This document shows positions 5,914 to 5,928 of a stretch of 5,928 bases of DNA, piece after piece. The DNA is taken from assembly GCA_000715855.1 (NCBI GenBank), contig KL571397.1:8163-14090 (forward strand), given 5' to 3'. The DNA is from Actinoplanes liguriensis. Its GTDB lineage: Bacteria > Actinomycetota > Actinomycetes > Mycobacteriales > Micromonosporaceae. The position numbers and the translations under genes were made by a program. Numbering within the stretch: the first letter of the stretch is position 1; the number at the start of each line of letters is the position of its first letter. Under the pieces are notes generated by a model, which was not told where the DNA came from, did no database searches, and saw nothing but the letters and a program-made list of their open reading frames with translations.

Positions 5914-5928
5914 CTGTCTCTTATACAC
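5914..5928 (-). other. Tn5/Nextera mosaic-end adapter (right end, 15 of 19 bases)
   Basis: CTGTCTCTTATACAC is the reverse complement of the first-inserted 15 bases of the mosaic end seen at 3-21. It faces inward from the other side. It happens to stay in frame with the hydrolase and supplies GTG TAT AAG AGA CAG, a false start reading MYKRQ. It should be trimmed. Confidence 0.97.

Noticed and set aside
1..5928. CRISPR array, tRNA, prophage or defence system
   Set aside because: No regularly spaced direct repeats, no tRNA-like cloverleaf and no phage or nuclease/defence domains were seen. The nucleotidyltransferase alone, without a partner such as a HEPN antitoxin/toxin neighbour, does not support a toxin-antitoxin call.

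Overview
The window reads as one complete contig or tagged fragment. Bases 3-21 and 5914-5928 are Tn5/Nextera mosaic-end adapter sequence facing inward, so the genuine DNA is 22-5913. The DNA is GC-rich and strongly GC3-biased. A hand count of 120-base samples gave about 78% GC at 3061-3180, 61% at 1441-1560 and 67% at 1921-2040. Protein style and composition fit a high-GC actinobacterium, possibly of the Micromonosporaceae/Streptomyces type. No rRNA, tRNA or marker gene fixes the taxon.

The left part (22-2097) looks accessory and worn. It holds a possible 23-codon gene tail (22-93), a gene-free stretch with a hairpin, and a small DinB-like protein gene (254-736, minus strand). Upstream of that lies a stub of an IS256-family transposase (about 857-1081, minus). 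A nucleotidyltransferase gene follows (1107-1911, minus), whose frame is broken by one extra base near 1635. A doubtful 65-codon ORF bridges it to the next gene.

The right part (2098-5913) is denser and higher in GC. An AraC-family regulator (2098-2922, minus) is divergent from an alpha/beta hydrolase (2977-3729, plus), with 54 bp between them, a classic local regulator-target pair. Convergent with that hydrolase is a minus-strand run. In transcription order it is a second alpha/beta hydrolase (cut by the contig end at 5913), a TetR-family regulator (4623-5249, overlapping the hydrolase by 8 bp) and a DUF389 membrane protein (3707-4613, 9 bp after TetR). The tight spacing suggests one operon. 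The DUF389 gene is also out of frame, by net +1 near 4406.

The main second-look items are the adapter ends, which create an artificial N-terminus MYKRQ on the right-hand hydrolase, and the two independent net +1 frame breaks. The fusion ORF joining the IS256 stub to the DinB-like protein should not be annotated as one gene. I found no CRISPR array, phage module, toxin-antitoxin pair, biosynthetic cluster core or convincing undescribed system.
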